Assembly (NCBI GenBank): GCA_020633315.1
Contig: JACKDV010000022.1
Location: 1-64,000, forward strand
DNA: 64,000 nt
Direction of reading: 5' to 3'
Origin: Myxococcales bacterium
GTDB taxonomy: Bacteria > Myxococcota_A > Polyangia > Nannocystales > Nannocystaceae
The notes under the pieces: model-generated
The model's input: the letters and a program-made list of their open reading frames with translations, nothing else
Database searches by the model: none
Told to the model about the DNA's origin: nothing
Translations under genes and position numbers: made by a program
Shown: positions 11,330-21,062 of the stretch, piece by piece
Numbering within the stretch: position 1 is the first letter of the stretch
Layout: each line of letters starts with the position of its first letter

Positions 11330-12418
11330 TCAGGTTCCGCGGGGGTTGAGCATGCGGGCGAGCACGGGGCCGATCGCGTCCCAGCTCGTCAGCCACACCA
11401 GGCGCACGCCGAGGTGGGCCACGCTCGCCTCGATCCACGAGCGCAGCTCGGGGTCGCCGGGATCGAGGTTGAGCCAGAAGTGCTGGGTGGAGACCGCCTC
11501 GGCCCGGCCGATCTGCTCGAGCTCGTCCATGCGGCTGTCGTGCACCCACGACAGCCAGCGGCGCATGTTGGCGTCGGTGAGCGACAGGCCCACGAACACC
11601 ACCCGCCGCGCCGCGCAGGTCTCGAGGAACGAGGTGGCCTGCCACGAGTACACGTTGGCCGCGAGCTGCAGGTAGGCCGACTCGGAGAACACCAGCTTGT
11701 CGGGCGAGGCCGCGTGCTGCGAGACCTCGGCGCCCGGCACCGGCAGCAGACCATGGCAGAACACGTAGGGGATCCGGCCCACGCTGCGGTTGGAGATGCC
11801 CCGCACCACCCGGTCCACGCGCTGCGGCACGCCGCCGCCCCGGTCCGCGTCGCGCTCGTGGTGGGTGGCCTGGTGGGCGTTGAGCACCGCGAGCAGCAGG
11901 GGCTCGGCGTTGAACGAGAGGATCGCAGCGGGCGAGCGCGAGGAGCCCAGGGTGTCGCTCACCAGCGGCGCGATGGAGAGGCACGACATCTGCCCCTCCC
12001 AGCGCGCGCGCAGCAGCTCGAGGAAGCGGGTCCAGCGGGCCGGCGAGAGGTCGCCGGGGCGCACGGCCGACAGCGCGCGCACCACCAGGCGGCGCTCCTC
12101 GATGGTGAACGACTCGAGGAAGTCCCGGTAGAGCTCCTCGCTGATGACCGAGGCGAAGCGCTCGGCGTCGCCTTCACTGCGGGCGAACGCGGCCTGGATG
12201 AGCGCGTCGGGGGAGAAGATCGCCCCCAGGCCCGAGGCGAGCTGGGCTGCGCCCGGGCTGACCCGGGTGAACAGTCGCTTGACCAGGCGGTTCCAGTCGG
12301 GGAACACGGGCAGCGAGGTGCCGGCGCCGATGCACAGCGCCCAGCCGGGACCGTGGGCGGCGCTCGCGAGCAACCCGTCGACCTTGTCCTCCGTGAGCCC
12401 CGGCTTGTTCACCCGCAC
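11330..12418 (-). CDS. SIR2-like (SIR2_2 type) domain protein
   Basis: The 362-residue protein has the layout of SIR2-like NAD-binding proteins: an N-terminal ALCIGAGTS motif (about 28-35), an SFNAE segment where sirtuins have the NAD-contacting Asn, PYVFCHG with a candidate catalytic His, then LVFSESAYLQL and VVFVGLSLTDANMRRWL, which are typical of the SIR2_2 branch. Members of this branch are often NADases in antiphage systems rather than deacetylases; that role is an inference here because there is no effector partner or defence neighbour. It lies 44 bases behind hisC on the same strand. Its start is probably one of two GTGs (12,418 or 12,412); a TACGCT element just upstream could give it a promoter of its own. 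Confidence 0.8.
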   Translation of the reverse strand: MRVNKPGLTEDKVDGLLASAAHGPGWALCIGAGTSLPVFPDWNRLVKRLFTRVSPGAAQLASGLGAIFSPDALIQAAFARSEGDAERFASVISEELYRDFLESFTIEERRLVVRALSAVRPGDLSPARWTRFLELLRARWEGQMSCLSIAPLVSDTLGSSRSPAAILSFNAEPLLLAVLNAHQATHHERDADRGGGVPQRVDRVVRGISNRSVGRIPYVFCHGLLPVPGAEVSQHAASPDKLVFSESAYLQLAANVYSWQATSFLETCAARRVVFVGLSLTDANMRRWLSWVHDSRMDELEQIGRAEAVSTQHFWLNLDPGDPELRSWIEASVAHLGVRLVWLTSWDAIGPVLARMLNPRGT

Positions 12419-12462
12419 CCAGCAGCGTAGCAGCGGGTCGCCGCGGCCGGCAAAGGAGCCGC

Positions 12463-13569
12463 TCAGCGCGAGCCCGCGACGACGGTCGACAGCGCGGCGG
12501 CGAGGCGCTCGATCTCCTCGCGGGTGCCCACGCTCACCCTCAGGCAGCGCTCCAGCCGGGGCAGGCGCGACACGTCCTTGACCAGCACGCCCGCGGCGGC
12601 GAGCCGCTCTCGCAGCCGCGGAGCGTCGTCCTCCCCGGGCAGGCGCACCAGCACCATGTTCCCCGCCGAGGGCAGCACCCGCGCTCCGGGGATCCGGCCG
12701 AGCACCTCCACCAGCTGCTCGCGGTTGGCTCGGGTGCGGGCGAGCATCGCCTCCTGCACCGGCCCGAAGCGCTCGAGCACCGTCTGCGCCAGGCTCAGGC
12801 TGGTCTGCGAGACGTTGTAGGGGTGGCGCACCTTGTTCATCGCGCGGGTGAGGGCCGGGTGCGCGATGCAGTAGCCCACCCGCAGCGCGGCCAGCCCCAC
12901 CTTCGACAGCGTGCCCATGTGCACCTGGTTGCTCGGCGCCGCGGCGTCCCACAGCGACGAGCCCGGCGGGGCGAAGCCCAGGTAGGCCTCGTCGATCACG
13001 AACACCACCTCGGGGTGCTCGCGCTCCAGCTCGCGGATCAGCGCCGCGTCCCACAGGCTGCCGGTGGGGTTGTTGGGGCGGGCGAGGAAGCAGAGCGTCG
13101 CTCCCACGAGGGCCTGGTGCATCGCGGGCCCGTCGAGCTCGAGCTCCTCGGTCAGCATCACCTCGCGCACCTCCATGCCCAGCACGCGCGCGGTGTGGCC
13201 ATACATCACGAAGGTGGGATCGGGGGTCACCACCACCCCGGGGCGGCCGGGGGACGACAGCGCCAGCAGCAGCAGCGCGATGACCTCGTCGCTGCCGTTG
13301 CCCAGCACCACGCGCTCGGGATCGCAGCCGTGACGGCGAGCGAGCAGGGTCCGCAGGGCGCGGCCCGAGGTGTCGGGGTAGCGGCCCAGCTCGAGGCTCC
13401 GCACCACCTCGGCCAGCGCGTCCATCACCTCGGCCGGCCACGGCTCGGCGCACTCGTTGGCGTGCATGCGGGCCGCCGTCGCGTCGGCCGGGGGCACGTC
13501 GTAGATCGACAGCGCGCCCAGGGTGGAGCGCAGGTGCTGGGCCCACGGGAGCCCCTCGTCGGTGCTCAT
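12463..13569 (-). CDS. hisC: Histidinol-phosphate aminotransferase
   Basis: This is a 368-residue fold-type I PLP aminotransferase that converts imidazole acetol phosphate and glutamate to histidinol phosphate. Visible motifs include NGSDEVI, the ARPNNPTG motif, IDEAYLGF and the PLP lysine in MGTLSKVGLAALRVGY; the C-terminal RVSVGTREE matches the phosphate-binding Arg region. The start ATG overlaps the hisD stop by 4 bases (ATGA), so the two are translationally coupled. Co-localisation with hisD makes the HisC assignment firmer than for an isolated aminotransferase. No other his genes are nearby, so the pathway is split across the genome. Confidence 0.93.
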   Translation of the reverse strand: MSTDEGLPWAQHLRSTLGALSIYDVPPADATAARMHANECAEPWPAEVMDALAEVVRSLELGRYPDTSGRALRTLLARRHGCDPERVVLGNGSDEVIALLLLALSSPGRPGVVVTPDPTFVMYGHTARVLGMEVREVMLTEELELDGPAMHQALVGATLCFLARPNNPTGSLWDAALIRELEREHPEVVFVIDEAYLGFAPPGSSLWDAAAPSNQVHMGTLSKVGLAALRVGYCIAHPALTRAMNKVRHPYNVSQTSLSLAQTVLERFGPVQEAMLARTRANREQLVEVLGRIPGARVLPSAGNMVLVRLPGEDDAPRLRERLAAAGVLVKDVSRLPRLERCLRVSVGTREEIERLAAALSTVVAGSR

Positions 13570-14873
13570 CGCTTGGCGTCTCCCAGCCGCCGCTCCACCG
13601 CGCGCGCGTGCCCCTCGAGGCCCTCGGCGCGGGCGAGGGTGACGATGGCCTGCGCCTGCGCCAGCAGGGCCGAGCGCTCCAGGGCCAGCACGCTGGTGTG
13701 CTTGACGAAGTCCCACACCCCCAGGGGCGAGCCGAAGCGCGCCGCGCCAGCGGTGGGCAGCACGTGGCTGGGCCCCGCCGTGTAGTCGCCCGCGGCCTCG
13801 GGGGTCCACGGGCCCACGAAGATCGCCCCGGCCCCGCGCAGGCGCTCGGCCATCGCGGCGGGCTCCACCACCAGCAGCTCGAGGTGCTCGGGGGCGTACT
13901 GCTCGGCCGCCGCCACCATCGCGTCGCGATCGGCCACCAGCACCGCGGCCCCGTGATCGCGCAGCGCCGCGGTGGCGATCTCACGGCGCGGGAGATCGTC
14001 GAGCTGCTCGCGCAGGGCGGCGTCGGTGGCCTCGGCCAGCGGCGGGTGGTCGGTCACCAGCACCGCGCAGGCGAGCACGTCGTGCTCGGCCTGGCTGATG
14101 AGATCCGCCGCCACCAATCCCGGGTCCGCGCTCGCGTCGGCCACCACCAGGATCTCGCTGGGCCCCGCGATGCCGTCGATGTCGCACAGCCCGAACACCT
14201 GGCGCTTGGCCGCGGTCACGTAGGCGTTGCCCGGTCCCACGATCTTGTCCACGCGGGGCACCACCTCGGTGCCGAGGGCGGCCGCGGCGATCGCCTGGGC
14301 GCCGCCGATCTCGAACACCCGGTGGATCCCCGCGAGCTCGGCCGCCAGCAGCACCACGTCGCTGGCCTGCGGCGTGAGCAAGAGGATCTCGTCCACCCCC
14401 GCGACCGCGGCCGGGATCCCGGCCATCAGCACCGACGATGGGTACGCAGCCGTGCCCCCCGGCGCATACACGGCCACGCGCCGCAGCGGCGCCACCCGGC
14501 TGTGCAGGCGCGCCCCGGGATCGTGCAGCCCGGTGGTGGAGTGGCCCTGGGTCTCGTGGAAGCGCCTCACGTTGCGCGCGGCTAGCTCGAGCGCGGCCCT
14601 CACCTCGGGGCTCACCGACTCACGGGCCCGGGCCCGGCGCCGCGGGTCGACCTCGATGGTCTGGGGGGTGAGGGCGCGTCCCTCGAAGCGGGCGGTCAGC
14701 TCGATCACCGCCGCGTCGCCGCGGGCGCGGACCTCGGCGATGATCTCTCGCGCCGCCGCATCGGCGGCGCCCTCGAGCCCCGCCGCCCGGGCGCAGCGCT
14801 CGCGCCAGCGGGGGGCGCCATCGCCTCCCGGCCGGAGATCGATGCGCGACAGTCCGCCAAGGGGTGCGGTCAT
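13566..14873 (-). CDS. hisD: Histidinol dehydrogenase
   Basis: The 435-residue enzyme performs the last two NAD-dependent oxidations of histidine synthesis (histidinol to histidine). Characteristic stretches are VAVYAPGGTAAYPSS, KIVGPGNAYVTAAKR, DGIAGPSEILV, and SQAEHD with the zinc-binding Gln and His; YAPEHLEL and FVKHTSV complete the active site. The length is standard. A TAGCGT element 6 bases before the ATG suggests a near-leaderless transcript. It heads the hisD-hisC-SIR2-like run and is divergent from a lipoprotein gene only 44 bases away. Confidence 0.96.
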   Translation of the reverse strand: MTAPLGGLSRIDLRPGGDGAPRWRERCARAAGLEGAADAAAREIIAEVRARGDAAVIELTARFEGRALTPQTIEVDPRRRARARESVSPEVRAALELAARNVRRFHETQGHSTTGLHDPGARLHSRVAPLRRVAVYAPGGTAAYPSSVLMAGIPAAVAGVDEILLLTPQASDVVLLAAELAGIHRVFEIGGAQAIAAAALGTEVVPRVDKIVGPGNAYVTAAKRQVFGLCDIDGIAGPSEILVVADASADPGLVAADLISQAEHDVLACAVLVTDHPPLAEATDAALREQLDDLPRREIATAALRDHGAAVLVADRDAMVAAAEQYAPEHLELLVVEPAAMAERLRGAGAIFVGPWTPEAAGDYTAGPSHVLPTAGAARFGSPLGVWDFVKHTSVLALERSALLAQAQAIVTLARAEGLEGHARAVERRLGDAKR

Positions 14874-14903
14874 GAGACGACGCTACCACGGCCGGCACCC
14901 TGC

Positions 14904-14909
14904 TACGCT
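14904..14909 (+). promoter_or_regulatory. Candidate -10 element (TACGCT) of the lipoprotein gene at 14,918
   Basis: TACGCT ends 8 bases before the ATG. That is where a transcript starting at or next to the start codon would place its -10 element. No convincing -35 is seen. Confidence 0.4.
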
Positions 14910-14917
14910 CGCGCACG

Positions 14918-16114
14918 ATGGCGAGGCCGAGCCCAGCACGACGCCACGATCGCGGCGCGGGCCGAGCTCCCGGGCGCCGCGCCGCGTGGGCGACGTGTCT
15001 GCTGCTCGTGGCCTGTAGAGGAGGAGACGACGGCGAGCCCATGCGCACCGAGGGCGGAGGCGGGGGCGGAATGATGCTCACCTCGGGTCCGCCCGATCAC
15101 GGCACCAGCACCGGCGAGGTCTACGAGCCCAGCCGCGACGCCACCGATCAGTGCGACCTCGCGCCCCTCATCGGCGCCGGCACCCACTATGGCTCGCTGC
15201 GCGGCAACGCCTCGGAGCTCGGGGGAGCCTGCGGCGAGGGCGGGCCCGATGCCTTCTTCCGGCTGGAGATCCCCCGCCGCAGCGACGTCTCGCTGCGCGG
15301 GCTCGGGGCGGGCTTCGTCCCCCGCGTGGGCGTGCTCCCGCACGAGTGCGCCGACGCCTGGGACGAGCGTACCCTGCTGTGCACCCAGGGCGTGGGCGGG
15401 TGGATCCTCGACGTGGCCCCCGGCTCGAGCCTGGTCGTGTCGATGGGGATCGACCCCGACGATCCCTTGATCGGCCAGCTCCCGCCCATGGTCGGTCCCG
15501 ATCCGCTCTCGTTCGCGCTCGAGGTGAAGCTGCGCAACGTGCTGGACGAGGGCGACCCCTGCGGCTCGATCGAGCGCGGGCGCTGCGGGACGGGCACGGT
15601 CTGCCTGCCCACGCCGCCGCCCGAGGACGAGCCCGATGCCTCGCCCGGCCCCCGCGTGTGCACCGTGGTGGAGGGCGACACCTGCGAGTCCGCGATCGAT
15701 CTGGCGCTCGGGGCGGGCACCACCGTGGTCGAGATCGACCCCGCCACCCCGCACACCGATGCCCACCATCACTCGTGCGGCGGCGCGCGTCGGCGGGACC
15801 GCGTGCTGCGGCTGCAGCTACCCGGCCCGGGTCCCCATGCGCTCGACCTGCGCGGCGACCGGCCCCAGCTCGGCTTCGCGCTTCGCGGTCCGAGCTGCCT
15901 GCCCACCGACGAGCTCGCCTGCGCTGCCGACGAGCTCGAGCCGGCCCAGCTGGTGGCGGAGATCTCCGATCCCGCGGTGCTGCTGTTCGTCGAGCTCCCG
16001 CCGGCGGTCGAGGACGACGACGAGCAGGGGACGTCCACCGGTTCGCCACCAGGTGGTGAGGAAGCTCCGATCGTGGTCGAGATCGAGGTGCTCGAGGCGC
16101 CTCCCGCCGACTAG
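14918..16114 (+). CDS. Putative lipoprotein with Cys-rich core
   Basis: The 398-residue product has an Arg-rich N-terminus followed by AAWATCLLLVAC, a plausible lipobox, and then a Gly-rich linker including GGGGGGMM. Two paired domains each begin with a segment of the type CDLAPLIGAGTHYGSL / CESAIDLALGAGTTVVEI and carry spaced cysteines, which suggests an internal duplication of an extracellular domain. An acidic Glu/Asp-rich tail precedes the end. I do not recognise the family. The start is supported by TACGCT 8 bases upstream. It is followed by metK about 190 bases downstream and probably not co-transcribed with it. Confidence 0.75.
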   Translation: MARPSPARRHDRGAGRAPGRRAAWATCLLLVACRGGDDGEPMRTEGGGGGGMMLTSGPPDHGTSTGEVYEPSRDATDQCDLAPLIGAGTHYGSLRGNASELGGACGEGGPDAFFRLEIPRRSDVSLRGLGAGFVPRVGVLPHECADAWDERTLLCTQGVGGWILDVAPGSSLVVSMGIDPDDPLIGQLPPMVGPDPLSFALEVKLRNVLDEGDPCGSIERGRCGTGTVCLPTPPPEDEPDASPGPRVCTVVEGDTCESAIDLALGAGTTVVEIDPATPHTDAHHHSCGGARRRDRVLRLQLPGPGPHALDLRGDRPQLGFALRGPSCLPTDELACAADELEPAQLVAEISDPAVLLFVELPPAVEDDDEQGTSTGSPPGGEEAPIVVEIEVLEAPPAD

Positions 16115-16304
16115 CGTCGACCGCGGTGCGAGCCTCCACGGTGTGAGCCCGGGCCTCGCGAGCGGGGCCCGATGCCTTGCCCCTACGCGGGGCCGCGGCC
16201 TATTCTCCGCCCTCGGTGGAGCCGGGGCCCGGGCACCTCGACCCGTGCGCTCCGCCCTCGCACCGCTTCCAAGAGCCACGAAGAGAGCCAGGAGAGCCTC
16301 CGCC

Positions 16305-17468
<1,164 letters not shown>

Positions 17469-17521
17469 GCCGCCCGCGCGCCGAAACGGCGTCGGGCACG
17501 GGGCTACGAGCCCTTCCACGA

Positions 17522-17552
17522 CGAGCCGGCCCGGGCGACCGCGGCCGGCTCG
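17522..17552 (+). terminator. GC-rich hairpin downstream of metK
   Basis: A perfect 10-bp stem (CGAGCCGGCC paired with GGCCGGCTCG) encloses an 11-base loop, 53 bases after the metK stop. There is no T-tract, so it would be a stem-only terminator or an mRNA 3' stabiliser. Confidence 0.4.
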
Positions 17553-17640
17553 CTCGCGTCGTGTCAGCGGACATTGCGCGATCGGGAATGAACCGGCGGC
17601 CGGGTCACGTTATGCTGCCCGCGAAAGCCGCGGAGGACCC

Positions 17641-18024
17641 ATGCCGGAGCACAAGGGCGATCTGATGAGGGAGCCAGAGGGCGCGCCGCAGCCAGAGCGC
17701 GCCAAGCCCTACGCCGGCTGGAGCAGCGTGGGCTTCGGGCTGGTCGCGCTGGCCTTCTCGCTGTGGGTGCTGTTCACCGGCGACTTCGTGGAGAACTTCC
17801 TGCACACGCCCAAGGACGATCCGCTGCTGATCGCCGGGCTGGTCAACGGGATCCTGGGCACCCTGGCGGGCATCGTGGGCATCGCCCGCCACGAGCCCAA
17901 GCGCCTGGCCCTGTTGGGGCTGGGGATCTCGCTGGTGGCGATCCTCGCCAAGTTCTTCCTGGCTGCGCTGCTCATCGCGGTCGCGCTCGCGATCTTGATG
18001 GCGATGCTGGGCGCGCTCGGCTGA
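17641..18024 (+). CDS. Small integral membrane protein
   Basis: The 127-residue product has about 25 hydrophilic residues, then four hydrophobic segments (around SSVGFGLVALAFSLWVLF, PLLIAGLVNGILGTLAGIVG, LALLGLGISLVAILAKFF and AALLIAVALAILMAMLGAL). No family is recognised. The ATG is preceded by GGAGG at about 6 bases, so the start is well supported. It stands alone between metK and the ankyrin-repeat gene. It is probably an inner-membrane protein; nothing in the sequence indicates transport or catalysis. Confidence 0.75.
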   Translation: MPEHKGDLMREPEGAPQPERAKPYAGWSSVGFGLVALAFSLWVLFTGDFVENFLHTPKDDPLLIAGLVNGILGTLAGIVGIARHEPKRLALLGLGISLVAILAKFFLAALLIAVALAILMAMLGALG

Positions 18025-18112
18025 GACCCGCCGCGCCCTCGGTCGCCGCCGCGGTGAATCCATCCCTCGGGCTTCGGCCGGCCCGCGCGAGCCCGAGTAC
18101 CATCGACACCCG

Positions 18113-19066
18113 ATGAGCCGCGATCGAGCACGCGAGCCGGAGCTCGTGGACGAGCTCGCGCTGGTCCGGGCCGCGGCCGACGGCGACGAGCTGCGGGTCG
18201 CCGCGCTGCTCGACGCGGGCGTCGGCCCGGATCCTCGACGGGTCCACCCGCTGGCGGAGGCGGCCGCGGCGGGGCACGAGGGCGTCGTCGAGCTGCTGCT
18301 GGTCGCCGGGGCGCGGATCGATCGCGTGCACGAGGGACTGACGCCGCTGCTGCGGGCCGCGCAGGCGGGGCAGCGGCGGATGGTGGAGCGCCTGCTCGAG
18401 GAGGGGGCCCTGCTGCGACCCGACGGTGCCCCCCGCGGCGCGCTCGAGCTCGCGACCGAGGGGCACCACTTCGAGCTGGTGCGCTGGCTCGAGCAGGCCA
18501 GCCGGCAGCGGCCGCCCCCTCGCGTCGGGGTTCGCTACCGACCCGGGCGGGGCGAGCCCGGCTGGGCCATGCTCGCGGAGCAGTCCCTGCTGCACGGCAA
18601 CGAGGAGCGCTCGCTCGTGCTGGTCCATGCTCCCATCGCGGTGACCACCCCCGCCGTCCACCGGGCCCAGGGCAGCGACCGCATGCTCCTGGGCATCGAC
18701 CAGCGTCCGCAGCCCGTGGATCGGTACGCCCGGGCGCGCTACCTGGTGCAGCTCGTGGGCTGCTCGTGGACGCTCTTCGTCCACGACGGCGGCAACGTGG
18801 TGTCGTTCGAGGCCGGTCGCCAGGTCGCGCGGGCGGTCTCCGAGCGCCTCGGGGTCACCACCATCTACTCGACCTACGACGACACCTCCGAGGTGGAGGA
18901 ATTCACCACCTTCGAGGGCGGTCAGGAGGTCGCCCACGACACGAGGCGCTCCACGGTCGACGGCATCCTCCTGCCCGGGGTGGAGCCGTGGCAGCCGCAC
19001 GGCCTGACCCTGGTGGGCGTGACGGCCGAGGACGTCATCCGGGTGGACGCGCTGATCTCGTCGTAG
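18113..19066 (+). CDS. Ankyrin-repeat protein with uncharacterised C-terminal domain
   Basis: The first 140 residues contain three or four ankyrin repeats (for example HPLAEAAAAGHEGVVELLLVAGARID and TPLLRAAQAGQRRMVERLLEEGA). The remaining 175 residues form a separate alpha/beta domain with the segment CSWTLFVHDGGNVVSFEAG that I cannot assign. Ankyrin repeats bind proteins, so the N-terminal part may recruit a partner. There is no signal peptide, so it is probably cytoplasmic. A TACCAT hexamer 9 bases before the ATG supports this start and a leaderless transcript. It converges on the esterase gene, 15 bases apart. Confidence 0.82.
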   Translation: MSRDRAREPELVDELALVRAAADGDELRVAALLDAGVGPDPRRVHPLAEAAAAGHEGVVELLLVAGARIDRVHEGLTPLLRAAQAGQRRMVERLLEEGALLRPDGAPRGALELATEGHHFELVRWLEQASRQRPPPRVGVRYRPGRGEPGWAMLAEQSLLHGNEERSLVLVHAPIAVTTPAVHRAQGSDRMLLGIDQRPQPVDRYARARYLVQLVGCSWTLFVHDGGNVVSFEAGRQVARAVSERLGVTTIYSTYDDTSEVEEFTTFEGGQEVAHDTRRSTVDGILLPGVEPWQPHGLTLVGVTAEDVIRVDALISS

Positions 19067-19081
19067 CGCGGCCGCGATCGA

Positions 19082-19750
19082 TCACCCGAAGCGGCGGCTC
19101 AGCCACGCCGCAACGACCTCGATCTCCGGCGGGCTCACCTCGTGGCCGATGGGAAACTCGTGCCACTCGATCTCGGCTTCGGGCATGCGCTCGCGCAGGA
19201 AGTCGCGAGCCTCGTGCCCGAGGTCCACCGGCAGCACCGGATCGAGGCGGCCGTGGGCCATGAGGATCGGCGTGCCCTGGTTGGCCTCGCTGCGCTCCGC
19301 GTCGAAGGTGCTCGCGAGCACCCGATACCCCGAGAGGATCAGCAGCCCCGCCAGCGTCTGGCGATGGCGCAGCCCCACGTGCAGCGCCATCGCGGCCCCC
19401 TGCGAGAAGCCGGCGAGCACGATCCGCTCCGCCGGGATCCCCCGCTCCTTCTCCCGCTGCAGCAGCGCCTCCACCAGCTTCGCCGAGCGCCGGATGTCCG
19501 CCTCGCTCTCGCGATCGGAGCTGCGCTCGAGCGTGAGGATGTCGTACCAGGCGGGCATCACCCAGCCGCCGTTGATCGTGACCGGCTGCGAGGGCGCGTG
19601 CGGGAACACGAAGCGCAGCCGGGGCTGGCGCAGCATGGGCACGATGGGCTCGAAATCGTGGCCGTCCGCGCCCAGGCCGTGCAGCCACACCACGGAGCCG
19701 AGGGGCTCGCCCTCGGGCTCGATCTCCACGCAGGGCAGGATCTCGGTCAT
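19082..19750 (-). CDS. Phospholipase/carboxylesterase family alpha/beta hydrolase
   Basis: The 222-residue enzyme has the complete triad of the carboxylesterase/phospholipase-2 family: nucleophile Ser in LAGFSQGAAMAL, Asp in AHGRLDPVLP and His in PIGHEVSPPE. The oxyanion region is VVWLHGLGADGHDF. Family members are small cytoplasmic esterases acting on short-chain esters or acyl-protein thioesters; the substrate here is not known. The start was set at MTEILPCV because upstream residues in the frame are not conserved-looking; TACAAC lies 9 bases before it. It diverges from the membrane protein gene at 19,836. Confidence 0.9.
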   Translation of the reverse strand: MTEILPCVEIEPEGEPLGSVVWLHGLGADGHDFEPIVPMLRQPRLRFVFPHAPSQPVTINGGWVMPAWYDILTLERSSDRESEADIRRSAKLVEALLQREKERGIPAERIVLAGFSQGAAMALHVGLRHRQTLAGLLILSGYRVLASTFDAERSEANQGTPILMAHGRLDPVLPVDLGHEARDFLRERMPEAEIEWHEFPIGHEVSPPEIEVVAAWLSRRFG

Positions 19751-19835
19751 CGGGGCGGCGTTGTAGCAGCCCCCGGGGCGGCTGTCCGCGAGGATCGGGC
19801 GCTCGCGGCGACCGCCGTTTGGCCAAAGCCCGCGG

Positions 19836-20903
19836 ATGACCCAAGATCGGCCCACGCGGGCCACGGCCCGTCGCGACCGCATGCACGAGCCCTCCCCGCC
19901 CTCGCATCGCCGACGCGTGATCACCTGGACGGCGTCGCTCGTGGGGGGCGCAGCGTTCTTGTGGCTCGCGTCCAAGCAGCTTCGCCTGTGGCCCGACGAT
20001 CCCAGCCTGCCCGCGCCGTGGCTGGTGGTGGCGGCGGTGCTGGTGCACGCGCCCTACGTGGTGATCCGGGCGATGCGATTGCAGTACCTGCTCGACCCCG
20101 TGGTCGAGGCGGCCACCGAGGGCGCGCGCACCCGCATGCGTCGCTCGGTGATCTACGGCAGCGGCCTGGTCTCGTTCCTGGTGCTCATCGTGCTGCCGCT
20201 CAAGCTCGGCGAGCTGTCGCGGCCGCTGCTGCTGGCGCGCGCGCGCGAGCCCGGGGTGGGGCTGGCCGAGGCGCTCGCGGCCGTGGCCACCGAGCGCATC
20301 ATCGACGGCCTGGTGATCTGCGGGATGCTCTTCGGCGGCCTGGCGCTGGCACCCGAGCTCGACGTGCACGACGTGGGCGACCTCGCCGACGTGCAGGCGA
20401 TCGGTCGGGGCATGCTCGCGCTGTTCGTGGTGGGGCTGGCCGGGCTGCTGGTGGCGGCGAGCATGCCGACCCGCGCCGCCGCGCTCGCCGAGCGCCTGCT
20501 GGGCGAGCGCTTCGCCGCGCTGGTCTCCCGCGTGGTCGAGCCGGTGCGGCCGCTGCTGCAGCTACGGCGCGCGGTGCCCCTGGTGACCTGGTCGATCGCC
20601 TACTGGGCGATCACCACCTTCCAGCTGTGGCTGGTGCTCCGCGCCTGCGGGATCGATCTCGGTGCCGCCGCCTCGGCCGCGGTGGTGGCGATCGTGGGCC
20701 TGAGCATCCAGCTCCCCGGCGGCCCGGCGCAGGCCGGGACCTTCCAGGTGGGCACGGGCCTGGCGCTGAGGCTGTTCCTCGACGAGGCGCAGCTCCAGGG
20801 CCCGGGATCGACCTTCGGGGTCGTGATGTACGCGCTGCCGCTGGTGGGATCGGCCCTGGCCGCGCTGCCCGGGCTGTGGCTGCTGCGGCGCCACCGGCCG
20901 TAG
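19836..20903 (+). CDS. LPG-synthase-type (UPF0104) integral membrane protein
   Basis: The 355-residue protein has about eight hydrophobic segments and the hallmarks of the lysylphosphatidylglycerol synthase transmembrane family: LPLKLGELSRPLLLAR, ATERIIDGLV and the late Gly/Pro-rich QLPGGPAQAGTF. It lacks the cytoplasmic aminoacyl-transferase half of MprF, so it is a stand-alone transmembrane domain. Such proteins are thought to be lipid flippases or to act in glycolipid or isoprenoid-linked transfer, but the substrate here cannot be told. The start could also be the ATG at 19,881 (MHEPSPPS), since the residues before it are Arg-rich. Confidence 0.87.
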   Translation: MTQDRPTRATARRDRMHEPSPPSHRRRVITWTASLVGGAAFLWLASKQLRLWPDDPSLPAPWLVVAAVLVHAPYVVIRAMRLQYLLDPVVEAATEGARTRMRRSVIYGSGLVSFLVLIVLPLKLGELSRPLLLARAREPGVGLAEALAAVATERIIDGLVICGMLFGGLALAPELDVHDVGDLADVQAIGRGMLALFVVGLAGLLVAASMPTRAAALAERLLGERFAALVSRVVEPVRPLLQLRRAVPLVTWSIAYWAITTFQLWLVLRACGIDLGAAASAAVVAIVGLSIQLPGGPAQAGTFQVGTGLALRLFLDEAQLQGPGSTFGVVMYALPLVGSALAALPGLWLLRRHRP

Positions 20904-21062
20904 ATGGCGCCCCAGGGCCCCGTAAGGGCGGTCCGGGGCGTTCGTTGGGGGGAGCGGGCGCCCCTGCGGCCGAGCTCGGTGCTCGCCGTTGTCGCCCATG
21001 CGGCCCGGCGGGTATGCTGCGCCGCGCGCACCCGCCCCACGGGTCCGCCCCAGGAGACCTCC

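Noticed and set aside
12463..14873. A larger histidine operon.
   Set aside because: Only hisD and hisC are present; hisD is preceded by a divergent lipoprotein gene and hisC is followed by the SIR2-like gene.
16115..16304. Possible SAM- or SAH-responsive riboswitch before metK.
   Set aside because: No recognisable conserved core of known classes; the leader has a normal AGGAG ribosome-binding site.
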